DNA of 64,000 nucleotides. It comes from JAKOWB01 sp038363005 (GTDB lineage Bacteria; Pseudomonadota; Alphaproteobacteria; Kiloniellales; JACOMY01). Below are positions 8,929 through 16,527 of the stretch, one piece after another. Made by a program: the position numbers and the translations under genes. Under the pieces are notes generated by a model that ran no database searches, was not told where the DNA came from, and saw only the letters and a list, made by a program, of their open reading frames with translations. The stretch is taken from positions 62,001 to 126,000 of the forward strand of contig JBBQBI010000003.1 of assembly GCA_038363005.1 (NCBI GenBank), given 5' to 3'. Positions within the stretch are counted from its first letter, which is position 1. Each line of letters opens with the position of its first letter.

Positions 8929-10023
8929 ATGACGCTGTCCGCGGAGCCGCTTGCCGGCTCGATCGCCACTGCTGTCCTCCCGCCCGATAAATCGTCCAAC
9001 AAGGCGCCCCGCCAGCATGTCCAGGTGAAGCGCACCGTCGCGCGCTTCCAGTCGCCGGTGCTGTGGCGAAGCCTGATGCAGATCGCCACCTCCTTCGGCG
9101 GCTTCTTCGCCACCTGCACGGCGATGTACTTCAGCCTGGACGTCTCGATCTGGCTCACCCTGGCGCTGACGCCGCTCGCCGCCGGCTTCGTGGTGCGCAT
9201 CTTCATCATCCAGCACGACTGCGGCCACGCCGCCTTCTTCCGCTCGCGCCGCGCCACCGCGGTGCTGGGCTGGTTCTGCAGCGTTCTGACCTTCACGCCC
9301 TTCACCTCCTGGCGCCGCCAGCACAAGGGCCACCACGCCATCTGGAACAATCTCGATCGGCGGCAGAGTGGCGTCGACATCTACTCCAGCTGCCTGACGG
9401 TGGCGGAATACCAGGCGCTGACCCCCTGGCGCCGCCGGATCTACCGCGTCGCGCGGCACCCGCTGGTGGCCAACCTGCTGCTGCCGCCGCTGGTGTTCTT
9501 CGTGCTCTATCGCCTGCCCTTCGACATGCCGAAGACCTGGCGGCGCGAGCGGCGCGACGTGGCGCTGACCAATCTGGCGTTGCTGACGGTGCTCGGTGGC
9601 CTGGGCTTCCTGGTGGGCTATGGCGAGGTCGCCATCGTGCAGGCGCCGGTCATGGCGCTGGCCTCGATCATCGGCGTCGGCCTCTTCTCGCTGCAGCACC
9701 GCGGCGAGCGCGTGATGTGGCTGCGGCGCGACGAGTGGGACCCCGGCTTGGCATCGCTGGAGGGTTCGACCTTCCTGCGGCTGCCCGGTGTGCTGCGCTG
9801 GTTCACCGGCAACATCGGCTTCCACCACGTGCACCACCTGAACGCCCGGGTGCCGAACTACCGCCTAAAGCGCACGCACGAAGCCATCGGCCCCGGCCTG
9901 CCGGGCATCCCGACCCTGACGCTGTGGAGCGGCTTGAAGTCCCTGCGCTACGCGCTGTGGGACGAGGCCGGCCGCCGCATGGTCACCTTCCGCCAGGCGC
10001 GGCGGGTCACGGCGGCGGCTTAG
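8929..10023 (+). CDS. Membrane fatty acid desaturase
   Basis: The 364-residue integral membrane protein has the three histidine boxes that bind the di-iron centre: H96-DCG-H100, H132-KG-HH136 and HHVHH at 299-303. Hydrophobic segments lie between them in the usual pattern. The family (type-2, omega-6/delta-12-like) inserts double bonds into acyl chains at the cytoplasmic face of the membrane. Start at 8929 (MTLSAEP) is preferred because AAGGA precedes it and homology begins soon after; the frame is open from 8842. A TATAGT-like -10 element lies near 8783. Its 3' end is followed by a hairpin repeat and a convergent gene. Confidence 0.92.
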   Translation: MTLSAEPLAGSIATAVLPPDKSSNKAPRQHVQVKRTVARFQSPVLWRSLMQIATSFGGFFATCTAMYFSLDVSIWLTLALTPLAAGFVVRIFIIQHDCGHAAFFRSRRATAVLGWFCSVLTFTPFTSWRRQHKGHHAIWNNLDRRQSGVDIYSSCLTVAEYQALTPWRRRIYRVARHPLVANLLLPPLVFFVLYRLPFDMPKTWRRERRDVALTNLALLTVLGGLGFLVGYGEVAIVQAPVMALASIIGVGLFSLQHRGERVMWLRRDEWDPGLASLEGSTFLRLPGVLRWFTGNIGFHHVHHLNARVPNYRLKRTHEAIGPGLPGIPTLTLWSGLKSLRYALWDEAGRRMVTFRQARRVTAAA

Positions 10024-10036
10024 GCGCCCTGTGGTC

Positions 10037-10151
10037 CATCCTTCGAGACGCGGTGCTTGCGCACCGCTCCCCAGGATGAGGTCGGTGCAGGTAGCGGCAA
10101 ACCCATAAGCCTCATCCTGAGGAGCCGCCCACGGCGGCGTCTCGAAGGATG
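10037..10151. repeat. Intergenic palindromic repeat element A
   Basis: A perfect 15-bp inverted repeat closes the element: CATCCTTCGAGACGC at 10037-10051 pairs with 10137-10151. Inside it CAGGATGAG (about 10072-10080) pairs with CTCATCCTG (about 10111-10119). It fills the gap between two convergent genes (stops at 10023 and 10172), a typical site for interspersed extragenic palindromes. I recall the CATCCTTCGAGACGC ... GCGTCTCGAAGGATG motif from many alphaproteobacterial genomes. It could also act as a bidirectional terminator at RNA level. No transposase is present. Confidence 0.85.
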
Positions 10152-10171
10152 TGTCAGGGTCGCCAACCTGG

Positions 10172-11911
10172 CTAGCTGACCTCTTCCGGGAAGTGCTTCA
10201 GCACGGTCAGCAGCGGGTTCGGCGCGGCCTGGCCGAGGCCGCAGATCGAGGCGTCCATCATCACGCCGGACAGCTCGCGCAGCAGCGGCACATTCCACGT
10301 CGGCTGGGCCATCAGTGCCACGGCCTTCTCGGTGCCGTTGCGGCAGGGCGTGCACTGGCCGCAGGACTCGTCCTCGAAGAAGCGCATGAGGTTCAAGGCC
10401 ACGGCCTTCATGTCGTCCTGGTCCGACAGGATCACCACGGCGGCCGAGCCGATGAAGCAGCCCTCGGCCTGCAGAGTGTCGAAATCGAGCGGGACGTCGC
10501 CCTTGGCCGCCGGCAGGATGCCGCCGGAGGCGCCGCCCGGCAGGTAGGCCTTGAAGGCGTGACCCTCCAGCATGCCGCCGCAGTATTCGGCGATCAGCTC
10601 CCTGACCGTGATGCCGGCCGGTGCCAGCTTCACGCCGGGATCCCTTACCCGGCCGGAGACCGAGAAGCTGCGCAGCCCCTTGCGGCCGTGGCGGCCGTGG
10701 CTGGCGAACCAGGCGGCGCCCTTCTCGACGATCTCGCGCACCCAGAACAGCGTCTCGACGTTGTGGTTCAGGGTCGGGCGGCCAAACAGGCCGACCTGGG
10801 CGATGAAGGGCGGCCGGTGGCGCGGCAGGCCGCGCTTGCCCTCGATCGATTCCAGCATCGCCGATTCCTCGCCGCAGATGTAGGCGCCGGCACCGCGGCG
10901 CACCTCCAGCGGGCAGTGTGCGTCGAGGCCGGCTTCGTGCAGCGCGGCGATCTCGTCGGCCAGGATGGTCAGGATCGCCGGGTATTCATCGCGCATGTAG
11001 ATGTAGCCGCGCTCGCAGCCGGCGGCCCAGGCGGCGACCAGCGCGCCCTCCAGGAAGCGGTGCGGGTCGTCCTGCAGGTACCAGCGGTCCTTGAAGGTGC
11101 CGGGTTCGCCCTCGTCGCCGTTGACGGTCAGCAGGCGCGGGGCGGGCGTCTGGCTGACGATGCGCCACTTGCGCCCGGCCGGGAAGCCGGCGCCGCCCAG
11201 GCCGCGCAGCCCGGCGTCCTCCAGCGTCTTGAACAGCGTTTCCTTGTCCACCTTGCCGGCCAGGCAGTCGTTCAGCAGCGTATAGCCGCCGGCGGCGATG
11301 TAGGCCGCGAGGTCCTTGTAGGCCGGCATGACGGGGTGCGTGTGCTTGGTCTCCACCGCCTGGGCGACGCTCTCGAGAGTCGCGTTCTCGGCGTGGAAGT
11401 GGCCGATCTCGCAGGCCGGCGCCTTGTCGCAGAGGCCCATGCAGGGCGCCCGCACGACGCGCACGCCGGCGCCGAGGCGGCCCGGCAGCTCCTTCAGCAG
11501 CGCCTGCGCGCCGGCCAGCTCGCAGGACAGCGAGTCGCAGACCCGCACGGTCAGCGGCGGCGGTGGCGTCTCGCCCTCCGAGACGATGTCGAAGTGGGCG
11601 TAGAAGGAGGCGACCTCGTAGACCTCGGCCATCGGCAGGTGCAGCTCGTCGGCCAGCGCCGCCAGGTGCGCCGCCGACAGGTGGCCGTGGCGGTCCTGGA
11701 TCAGGTGCAGGAATTCGATCAGCAGGTCGCGGTTGCGCGGCCGGAAGCCCAGCAGCGACTTGATCTCCGCCGTGGCCGCGGGTTCCACCTGGCGGCCCTT
11801 TGGCGTCACCGTGGCCTTGCGGCGGCCGGCGCCGGGATGGATCAGCCGCTCCAGCGGGCGTTGGCCCTCGCCGCCGTCGCCGTGATCCTTGGAAGGCACC
11901 GTGTCAGCCAT
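10172..11911 (-). CDS. NuoE-NuoF fusion, NAD-dependent formate dehydrogenase beta/gamma subunit
   Basis: The 579-residue protein fuses a NuoE-like thioredoxin-fold [2Fe-2S] domain (C125, C130, C157, C161) to a NuoF-like domain. The latter has the glycine-rich NADH loop LRGLGGAGFPAGRKW (about 235-249), the FMN/NADH region GAGAYICGEESAMLESIEG, and the N3-type 4Fe-4S motif ESCGQCTPC with a distal cysteine (about 517-557). In soluble molybdenum formate dehydrogenases (FdsABG type) these two activities form the diaphorase module that passes electrons to NAD. The alpha subunit starting at 288 is the probable partner. An unrelated NADH-linked hydrogenase module cannot be excluded, but no hydrogenase gene is near. 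Confidence 0.88.
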   Translation of the reverse strand: MADTVPSKDHGDGGEGQRPLERLIHPGAGRRKATVTPKGRQVEPAATAEIKSLLGFRPRNRDLLIEFLHLIQDRHGHLSAAHLAALADELHLPMAEVYEVASFYAHFDIVSEGETPPPPLTVRVCDSLSCELAGAQALLKELPGRLGAGVRVVRAPCMGLCDKAPACEIGHFHAENATLESVAQAVETKHTHPVMPAYKDLAAYIAAGGYTLLNDCLAGKVDKETLFKTLEDAGLRGLGGAGFPAGRKWRIVSQTPAPRLLTVNGDEGEPGTFKDRWYLQDDPHRFLEGALVAAWAAGCERGYIYMRDEYPAILTILADEIAALHEAGLDAHCPLEVRRGAGAYICGEESAMLESIEGKRGLPRHRPPFIAQVGLFGRPTLNHNVETLFWVREIVEKGAAWFASHGRHGRKGLRSFSVSGRVRDPGVKLAPAGITVRELIAEYCGGMLEGHAFKAYLPGGASGGILPAAKGDVPLDFDTLQAEGCFIGSAAVVILSDQDDMKAVALNLMRFFEDESCGQCTPCRNGTEKAVALMAQPTWNVPLLRELSGVMMDASICGLGQAAPNPLLTVLKHFPEEVS

Positions 11912-11989
11912 GACCCAATCGCTCCTGACCCCGGCGTTGCTTGTTCGCCCGGGCCGTGGGGTCGTCGCGGCCGCGCGCGTTCTCGATCC

Positions 11990-12190
11990 TTAGAGGCTCT
12001 TGGCGTCGACGATGTCCAGCGCCACGAGGGCGCCGTTGATCAGCACCTTGCCCCGATGCTCGAAGTTCACGGTGATGCGCTGGCCGATGACCGACTGCAC
12101 CTGCCCCAAGCCCCAGTCGGGCTCCTGCGGGTGGCGCACAAGGGCGCCAGGGGCCAGCAGGAGTTCGGCGGAGCGGGGTGTGGTGGACAG
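11990..12190 (-). CDS. Small DUF3553-type protein (start uncertain)
   Basis: The C-terminal 50 residues read PGALVRHPQEPDWGLGQVQS, followed by a segment ending in NFEHRGKVLING. This matches what I know of DUF3553, a 55-70 residue beta-rich domain also related to the C-terminal region of UvrD/PcrA-like helicases. The frame is open back to 12457, but the upstream residues (Cys/Arg/Ser-rich) look non-coding. A CTG at 12190 sits about 8 bases after GGGAGG and gives a 66-residue protein of normal family length. GTG at the V of ALVRHP and ATG at 12316 are alternatives. Function unknown. Confidence 0.6.
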   Translation of the reverse strand: MSTTPRSAELLLAPGALVRHPQEPDWGLGQVQSVIGQRITVNFEHRGKVLINGALVALDIVDAKSL

Positions 12191-12367
12191 CGGCGGCGCC
12201 TCCCGATCGCGTTCGGCCGGCAGTCTAGTGTCCCAACCCCCGGGGCGGAAGCATTGAGAACGACGCCGGCAAGGCCGGCAGCGACAGGATGCGCAGCTGG
12301 CGCTGATCCAAGTCATGGCTGAAGGAGTCGACAGGGTGCGACACTGGGTCTGCGACACGGCGATCCA

Positions 12368-12396
12368 TTGCAATTGCGAGTTACTTGCAATATCTC
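12368..12396 (+). promoter_or_regulatory. Predicted Fur-controlled promoter of the iron-binding protein gene
   Basis: TTGCAA (12368-12373), a 17-bp spacer and TATCTC (12391-12396) form a sigma-70-like promoter. The spacer is filled by TTGCGAGTTACTTGCAA (12374-12390), a near-perfect palindrome of the form TTGCRAGTWACTYGCAA, like alphaproteobacterial Fur boxes. Binding there would block polymerase when iron is plentiful. A further TTGCAA copy follows at about 12403. The site is 81 bases upstream of the start codon at 12472. Confidence 0.7.
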
Positions 12397-12471
12397 TGGC
12401 GCTTGCAATCGTGATCTCCCGGCGCTTGGCTCTGGCCAAGAGGTCTGGGCAGCCCAAGGAGACGAGAGTCC

Positions 12472-13497
12472 ATGCGGAGGTTCTGGCGGAGCGGTGTCGC
12501 AGCGGCCCTGGCGCTGGCAGTGTCCGGTGCCGCCGTGCAGGCGGGCGAGGCGGTCAACGTCTACTCGTCGCGCCACTACAAGTACGACGACCAGCTCTTC
12601 GCCGAGTTCACCGCCGAGACCGGCATCCAGGTGAACCTGCTGCAGGGCAAGGGCGACGAGCTGATGGAGCGCATCAAGGCTGAGGGCGCCAATAGCCCGG
12701 CAGACGTCTTCATCACCGTCGACGCCGGCATGCTGTGGCGCGCCGAGCAGGCCGGCATTTTCCAGCCGACCAAGAGCGCCGTGCTGGAAGCCCGCATCCC
12801 GGAAAGCCTGCGCGATCCTGAAGGCCTGTGGTTCGGCTTCTCCAAGAGGGCGCGGGTCTTCGTCGTCGATCCGACGCAGATCGACCCGGCGCTGGTGCAC
12901 CGCTACGAGGACCTGGCGCGGCCGGAATTGAAGGGCAAGGTCTGCATCCGCTCCTCCTCCAACATCTACAATCTGTCGCTGCTGGGCTCGATCATCGCCA
13001 ACGATGGCGCCGTGGCGGCCGAGGACTGGGCCAAGGGCGTGGTGGCCAACATGGCGCGCCCGCCGGAAGGCGGCGACATCGACCAGATCATGGCGGTCAG
13101 CGTCGGCCAGTGCGCCGTGGCGGTGGCCAACACCTACTACTATGTCCGCCTGCTGACCTCCGAAAAGGCCGAGGAAGCCGCGGCGGCGAAGAAGCTGACG
13201 GTGATCTTTCCCAACCAGGGCGACCGCGGCACCCACGTCAACGTGTCGGGCGCCGGCGTCGCGGCGCACGCACCGAACCACGACAATGCGGTGAAACTGC
13301 TGGAGTTCCTGTCGAGCGACGCGGCGCAGGTCTACTTCGCCCAGGGCAACAACGAGTACCCGGTGGTGGCCGGCGTGGCGCCCACCGCCGCCGTCCTGGC
13401 ATTGGGCCAGTTCGAGGAAGACGTCATCAACGTCACCCAGCTGGGCGAGAACCAGCCCGAAGCGCAGAAGATCTTCGACCGCGCCGGGTGGAAGTAG
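12472..13497 (+). CDS. Ferric-iron ABC transporter periplasmic binding protein (FutA/FbpA family)
   Basis: The 341-residue protein has a signal peptide (cleavage near AVQA, residue 24). It then shows the start VNVYSSRHYKYDD with candidate iron ligands Y31, H35 and Y36, and a tyrosine triplet Y222-Y224 (NTYYYVRL) in the position used for Fe3+ binding in FutA/FbpA proteins. Length and layout match class II iron-binding proteins that bind free ferric iron in the periplasm. A Fur-box promoter lies directly upstream. The convergent gene at 13582-15303 encodes the matching permease. No ATPase gene is next to either. Confidence 0.92.
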   Translation: MRRFWRSGVAAALALAVSGAAVQAGEAVNVYSSRHYKYDDQLFAEFTAETGIQVNLLQGKGDELMERIKAEGANSPADVFITVDAGMLWRAEQAGIFQPTKSAVLEARIPESLRDPEGLWFGFSKRARVFVVDPTQIDPALVHRYEDLARPELKGKVCIRSSSNIYNLSLLGSIIANDGAVAAEDWAKGVVANMARPPEGGDIDQIMAVSVGQCAVAVANTYYYVRLLTSEKAEEAAAAKKLTVIFPNQGDRGTHVNVSGAGVAAHAPNHDNAVKLLEFLSSDAAQVYFAQGNNEYPVVAGVAPTAAVLALGQFEEDVINVTQLGENQPEAQKIFDRAGWK

Positions 13498-13581
13498 GGC
13501 GGTCTTCCTTCCCCGTCAGGGGCAGGGCAACGCAACCGGGGCTGCGCCACCAGGCGTGATGCCAGTTGACGCTAACTTGAA

Positions 13582-15303
13582 TTAGTCCGCCGCCTGGCCC
13601 GGCCGCGCCCGGGCGATGGCGCGGGAGAGCAGCAGCACCGGCAGCAGGCCGACCGCCAGGATTGCCAGCGCCGGAAAGGCGGCCTCCGCCAGGCGTTCGT
13701 CGGCGGCGAAGTTGGCGGCCTGCACAGCCAGGGTGTCGAAGTTGAAGGGCCGCAGCAGCAGGGTCGCCGGCAGCTCCTTCAGCACGTCGACGAATACCAG
13801 CAGCAGCGCGGTTAACACGCCGGTCCACACCAGCGGCGCATGCACCCGCCACAGCGTGGCGCGCGGCCGGCTGCCCAGGGTACGCGCCGCCTCGTCCAGC
13901 GAGGGGCGCACCTTGCCCAGGCTGGCCTCGACGGTGGAGAGCGAGACCGAGAGGAAGCGCACCAGGTAGGCGAAGACCAGCGCGGCGATGGAGCCGGTCA
14001 GCAGCAGCCCGGTGGAGATGCCGAAGGTCTCCCGCAGCCAGGCATCTAGCGCGTTGTCGAAGGCGGCCAGCGGAATCAGCGTGCCGATGGCGATGACCGT
14101 GCCGGGGATAGCATAGCCCATGCCGGCCAGCCGCGCCGCGATGGTGAGCGACGGCGAGCGCTGCAGCCGCAGGCCATAGGCCAGCAGCAGTGCCAGGGTC
14201 ACGGCGCAGAACGCGGCGACGGCGGCCAGTGTGACGGAGTTGCCGGCCCAACCGAGGAAACGATCGTCGATCTCGCCGCCGGCGTCGCCTAGCCAGAGGC
14301 GCAGCAGCAGTACCGCCGGCAGGACGAAGCCCAGCAGCAGCGGCAGCAGGCAGGTGACGCAGGCGAGCAGCGCGCGCCCGCCCTTGAGCTGGTGCCTCGG
14401 CAGCGCGCGGTACTTCGAGGAGGTGTGGTGGAAGCGCAGCCGCCGGCGGCTCCAGCGCTCCAGCAGCAGCACCATGAAGATGGCACCCAGCAGCAGGGTG
14501 GAGAGCTGCGCCGCCGCGGTGCGGTCGCCCATCGACACCAGCGCGCGCACGATGCCCGTGGTGAAGGTCGGCAATCCGAAGTAGGCGACGGTGCCGTAGT
14601 CGGCCAGGGTCTCCATCAGCACCAGCGCGGCGCCGGCAATGATCGCCGGGCGTGCCAGCGGCAGGGCGACATGCCAGAAGCAGGCCCAGGGGCCGTAACC
14701 CAGGGTACGCCCGACCTCCAGCGCGCAGACCGACTGCTCCAGGAAGGCGGCGCGGGCCAGCAGATAGACGTAGGGATAGAGCACCAGCGACAGCAGCACG
14801 ATGGCGCCGCCCAGCGAGCGCACGTCGGGGAACCAGTACTGCCCGACCTGCAGGTCGAGGAGGTGGCGCAACCAGCCCTGCAGCGGCCCGGCGACCTCCA
14901 GGAAGTCGGTGTAGGCATAGGCCATGACGTAGCCCGGCACCGCCAGCGGCAGGATCAGCGCCCAGACGAAGAGGCGCTGGCCGGGGAAGCGGCAGAGCGT
15001 GGTGAGCCAGGCGGTAGCGGTCCCCAGGATCGGCGCCAGGATGCCGACACCCAGCGCCAGCAGCAGGGAATTGGCGATGTAGTCCGGCAGCACGGTGGCG
15101 GCCAGGTGCGCCCAGGTCCCCTGGTCGGGCAGGAAGACATGCGCCACCACGGTGATCACCGGCAACAGGAAGACCAGCAGGAACAGCCAGGCCAGCGCGC
15201 CGGTCAGGCCAAAAGCACGGCGCCGCCGCGCGCGGGGCGGGGCGGCGGGTCCGCTGGGACCGGTCGGAACCGGGTCGTTTTGCGCAGGCGCGAGCAGGGT
15301 CAT
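13582..15303 (-). CDS. Iron ABC transporter permease, two-domain FbpB type
   Basis: The 573-residue protein has about 12 membrane segments in two homologous halves. Each half has an EAA-type coupling loop for an ATPase: EVGRTLGYGPWACFWHVALP in the first and EAARTLGSRPRATLWRV in the second. This fused layout is typical of FbpB/SfuB/FutB ferric-iron permeases. The start at 15303 (MTLLAPAQND) is chosen over the longer frame to 15465, because the upstream part is arginine/cysteine-rich and overlaps the divergent promoter region of dksA. It is convergent with the iron-binding protein gene, with 84 bases between stops. The ATPase must be encoded elsewhere. Confidence 0.9.
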   Translation of the reverse strand: MTLLAPAQNDPVPTGPSGPAAPPRARRRRAFGLTGALAWLFLLVFLLPVITVVAHVFLPDQGTWAHLAATVLPDYIANSLLLALGVGILAPILGTATAWLTTLCRFPGQRLFVWALILPLAVPGYVMAYAYTDFLEVAGPLQGWLRHLLDLQVGQYWFPDVRSLGGAIVLLSLVLYPYVYLLARAAFLEQSVCALEVGRTLGYGPWACFWHVALPLARPAIIAGAALVLMETLADYGTVAYFGLPTFTTGIVRALVSMGDRTAAAQLSTLLLGAIFMVLLLERWSRRRLRFHHTSSKYRALPRHQLKGGRALLACVTCLLPLLLGFVLPAVLLLRLWLGDAGGEIDDRFLGWAGNSVTLAAVAAFCAVTLALLLAYGLRLQRSPSLTIAARLAGMGYAIPGTVIAIGTLIPLAAFDNALDAWLRETFGISTGLLLTGSIAALVFAYLVRFLSVSLSTVEASLGKVRPSLDEAARTLGSRPRATLWRVHAPLVWTGVLTALLLVFVDVLKELPATLLLRPFNFDTLAVQAANFAADERLAEAAFPALAILAVGLLPVLLLSRAIARARPGQAAD

Positions 15304-15426
15304 GGCCGGCGGCGACCCTAGCGCAGCCGGGCGCAATTGGCACGCCTTCCGGGGGCGGCGCAAATCCGCAAAGATTTCAAGGCAATGACAAATGGGGGCC
15401 GAGGGCGTGGAGGCTGCAGGTCTGGC

Positions 15427-15455
15427 TTGCCCAGCATAACGAAATTGCTTATACC
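15427..15455 (+). promoter_or_regulatory. Predicted sigma-70 promoter of dksA
   Basis: TTGCCC (15427-15432), a 17-bp spacer and TATACC (15450-15455) lie 40 bases before the dksA start codon. The spacing and hexamers fit the housekeeping promoters of alphaproteobacteria. No operator was recognised. Confidence 0.6.
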
Positions 15456-15494
15456 CGCGCCGCAACGCGTGTCCCTTAGGTATGAGGAGTCGGG

Positions 15495-15911
15495 ATGTCG
15501 ACCACGCTGGCGCCTGATTACCGCCCGACGGAAAAAGAGCCGTTCATGAACCCGCGCATGCGGGAGTACTTCCGGCGGAAGCTGCTGTCCTGGAAGAAGG
15601 AACTGCTCAACGAGTCGAACGAGACCATCCATCACCTGCAGGAATCCAGCGTCTCCGAGCCGGACTTGGCGGACCGCGCCTCGCTGGAAACCGACCGGGC
15701 CCTGGAGCTGCGGACCCGCGACCGCGAGCGCAAGCTGATCTCCAAGATCAACGAGGCGCTGGAGCGGATCGAGGACGGCAGCTACGGCTACTGCGAGGAG
15801 ACCGGCGAGCCCATCGCCATCAAGCGCCTCGAGGCCCGGCCTATCGCCACGCTATCGATCGAAGCACAGGAGCGCCACGAGCGCCTGGAGCGCACGCAGC
15901 GCGACGACTGA
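15495..15911 (+). CDS. dksA: RNA polymerase-binding transcription factor DksA
   Basis: The 138-residue protein has the DksA coiled-coil (about 20-100), with the acidic tip sequence EPDLADRASLETDRALELR containing the D-x-x-DR-A style residues that enter the polymerase secondary channel. The C-terminal globular part reads YGYCEETGEPIAIKRLEARP and continues LSIEAQERHE. Canonical DksA has four zinc cysteines (CxxC twice); only the first is left here. This is common in alphaproteobacterial DksA and implies a fold that does not need zinc. Known role: with ppGpp it adjusts rRNA and amino acid promoter activity. ATG 15495 follows a GGAG-like site. Confidence 0.93.
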   Translation: MSTTLAPDYRPTEKEPFMNPRMREYFRRKLLSWKKELLNESNETIHHLQESSVSEPDLADRASLETDRALELRTRDRERKLISKINEALERIEDGSYGYCEETGEPIAIKRLEARPIATLSIEAQERHERLERTQRDD

Positions 15912-15938
15912 ACGGCGGCACCGGTGCGGGCCGCCGTT
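15911..15938 (+). promoter_or_regulatory. Hairpin between dksA and the GNAT gene that encloses the GNAT start codon
   Basis: AACGGCGG (15911-15918) pairs with CCGCCGTT (15931-15938). The 12-base loop holds CACCGGTG and the GTG start codon (15924) of the acetyltransferase. There is no T-run, so it is not a classic terminator. It could limit readthrough or the access of ribosomes to the second gene. Confidence 0.45.
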
Positions 15939-16358
15939 GCCGTTCGCGACTACAGCGCCGCCGACATCGACGAGCCGCCACCGGCGCTGACGCCCGCCCT
16001 GCTGGCGGCCGCGACCGATCCCCAAGATCCCTGGTGCCGCATCCTGGTCGCGAGCCTGGACGATGAGCTCGCCGGCTTCGCCGTGACCTGCCGCCGCTTC
16101 GAAGCCCACAAGGCTCGCCGCTCGCTCTGGCTGGCCGACCTGCATGTCGCGCGGTCGGCCCGGCGTGCTGGCGTCGCCAGCGCCTTGATGGCGGCGGTCG
16201 GGCGCCAGGCTTTGGCGCTGGACTGTGGCCTGGTCGCCTGGGATCTCTGGACGCAGAACGACCGCGCGCGGGCCTTCTATGACCGTATCGGCGCGCGGGT
16301 GCACGGCGAACTGCTGGTGGTCAGCGCCGGCGCCGGGCTGCTCGCGGCTCTGGTGTGA
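15924..16358 (+). CDS. GNAT-family N-acetyltransferase
   Basis: The 144-residue protein has a GNAT fold: beta strand LWLADLHVARSARRAGVASALMAAVGRQA, in which RRAGVAS is the acetyl-CoA pyrophosphate loop, and a C-terminal NDRARAFYDRIGARVHGE segment (motif B). The GTG start lies 12 bases after the dksA stop, so the two are probably co-transcribed. The substrate cannot be inferred; small GNATs acetylate amines, antibiotics or protein N-termini. Homology starts at VRDYSAADID, close to the chosen start. Confidence 0.85.
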   Translation: MRAAVAVRDYSAADIDEPPPALTPALLAAATDPQDPWCRILVASLDDELAGFAVTCRRFEAHKARRSLWLADLHVARSARRAGVASALMAAVGRQALALDCGLVAWDLWTQNDRARAFYDRIGARVHGELLVVSAGAGLLAALV

Positions 16359-16387
16359 TCGGCTCGCGCAGGTGCCCGGCGCGCCGG

Positions 16388-16420
16388 AATCGATTAATCT
16401 ATTTTTACGAATAATCGATT
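16388..16420. promoter_or_regulatory. AT-rich inverted repeat upstream of the peptide-ABC/lyase operon
   Basis: AATCGATTA (16388-16396) and TAATCGATT (16412-16420) form a perfect 9-bp inverted repeat around an AT-rich core. It lies about 110 bases before the first gene of the operon, which includes its own LysR regulator. An ATC...GAT dyad of this form suits a LysR operator, but the assignment is inference. Confidence 0.5.
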
Positions 16421-16527
16421 GTATAATTGAATTGGACAGAAATATGACCCGGTTGCTGTGATCGTTGAAGAACGGCGGGCGCGCGACGGCGTCGCCCGCG
16501 ACCGACGAACGGCAAGGAGGGGTTCAC

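Noticed and set aside
10024..10171. Possible insertion sequence or attachment site
   Set aside because: Inverted arms are present but no transposase, integrase or tRNA gene is near. An interspersed palindromic element fits better.
11990..12457. Longer form (155 residues) of the DUF3553-type protein
   Set aside because: The extra N-terminal part is Cys/Arg/Ser-rich, overlaps the Fur-box promoter of the next gene and has no family match; the domain itself needs only about 60 residues.
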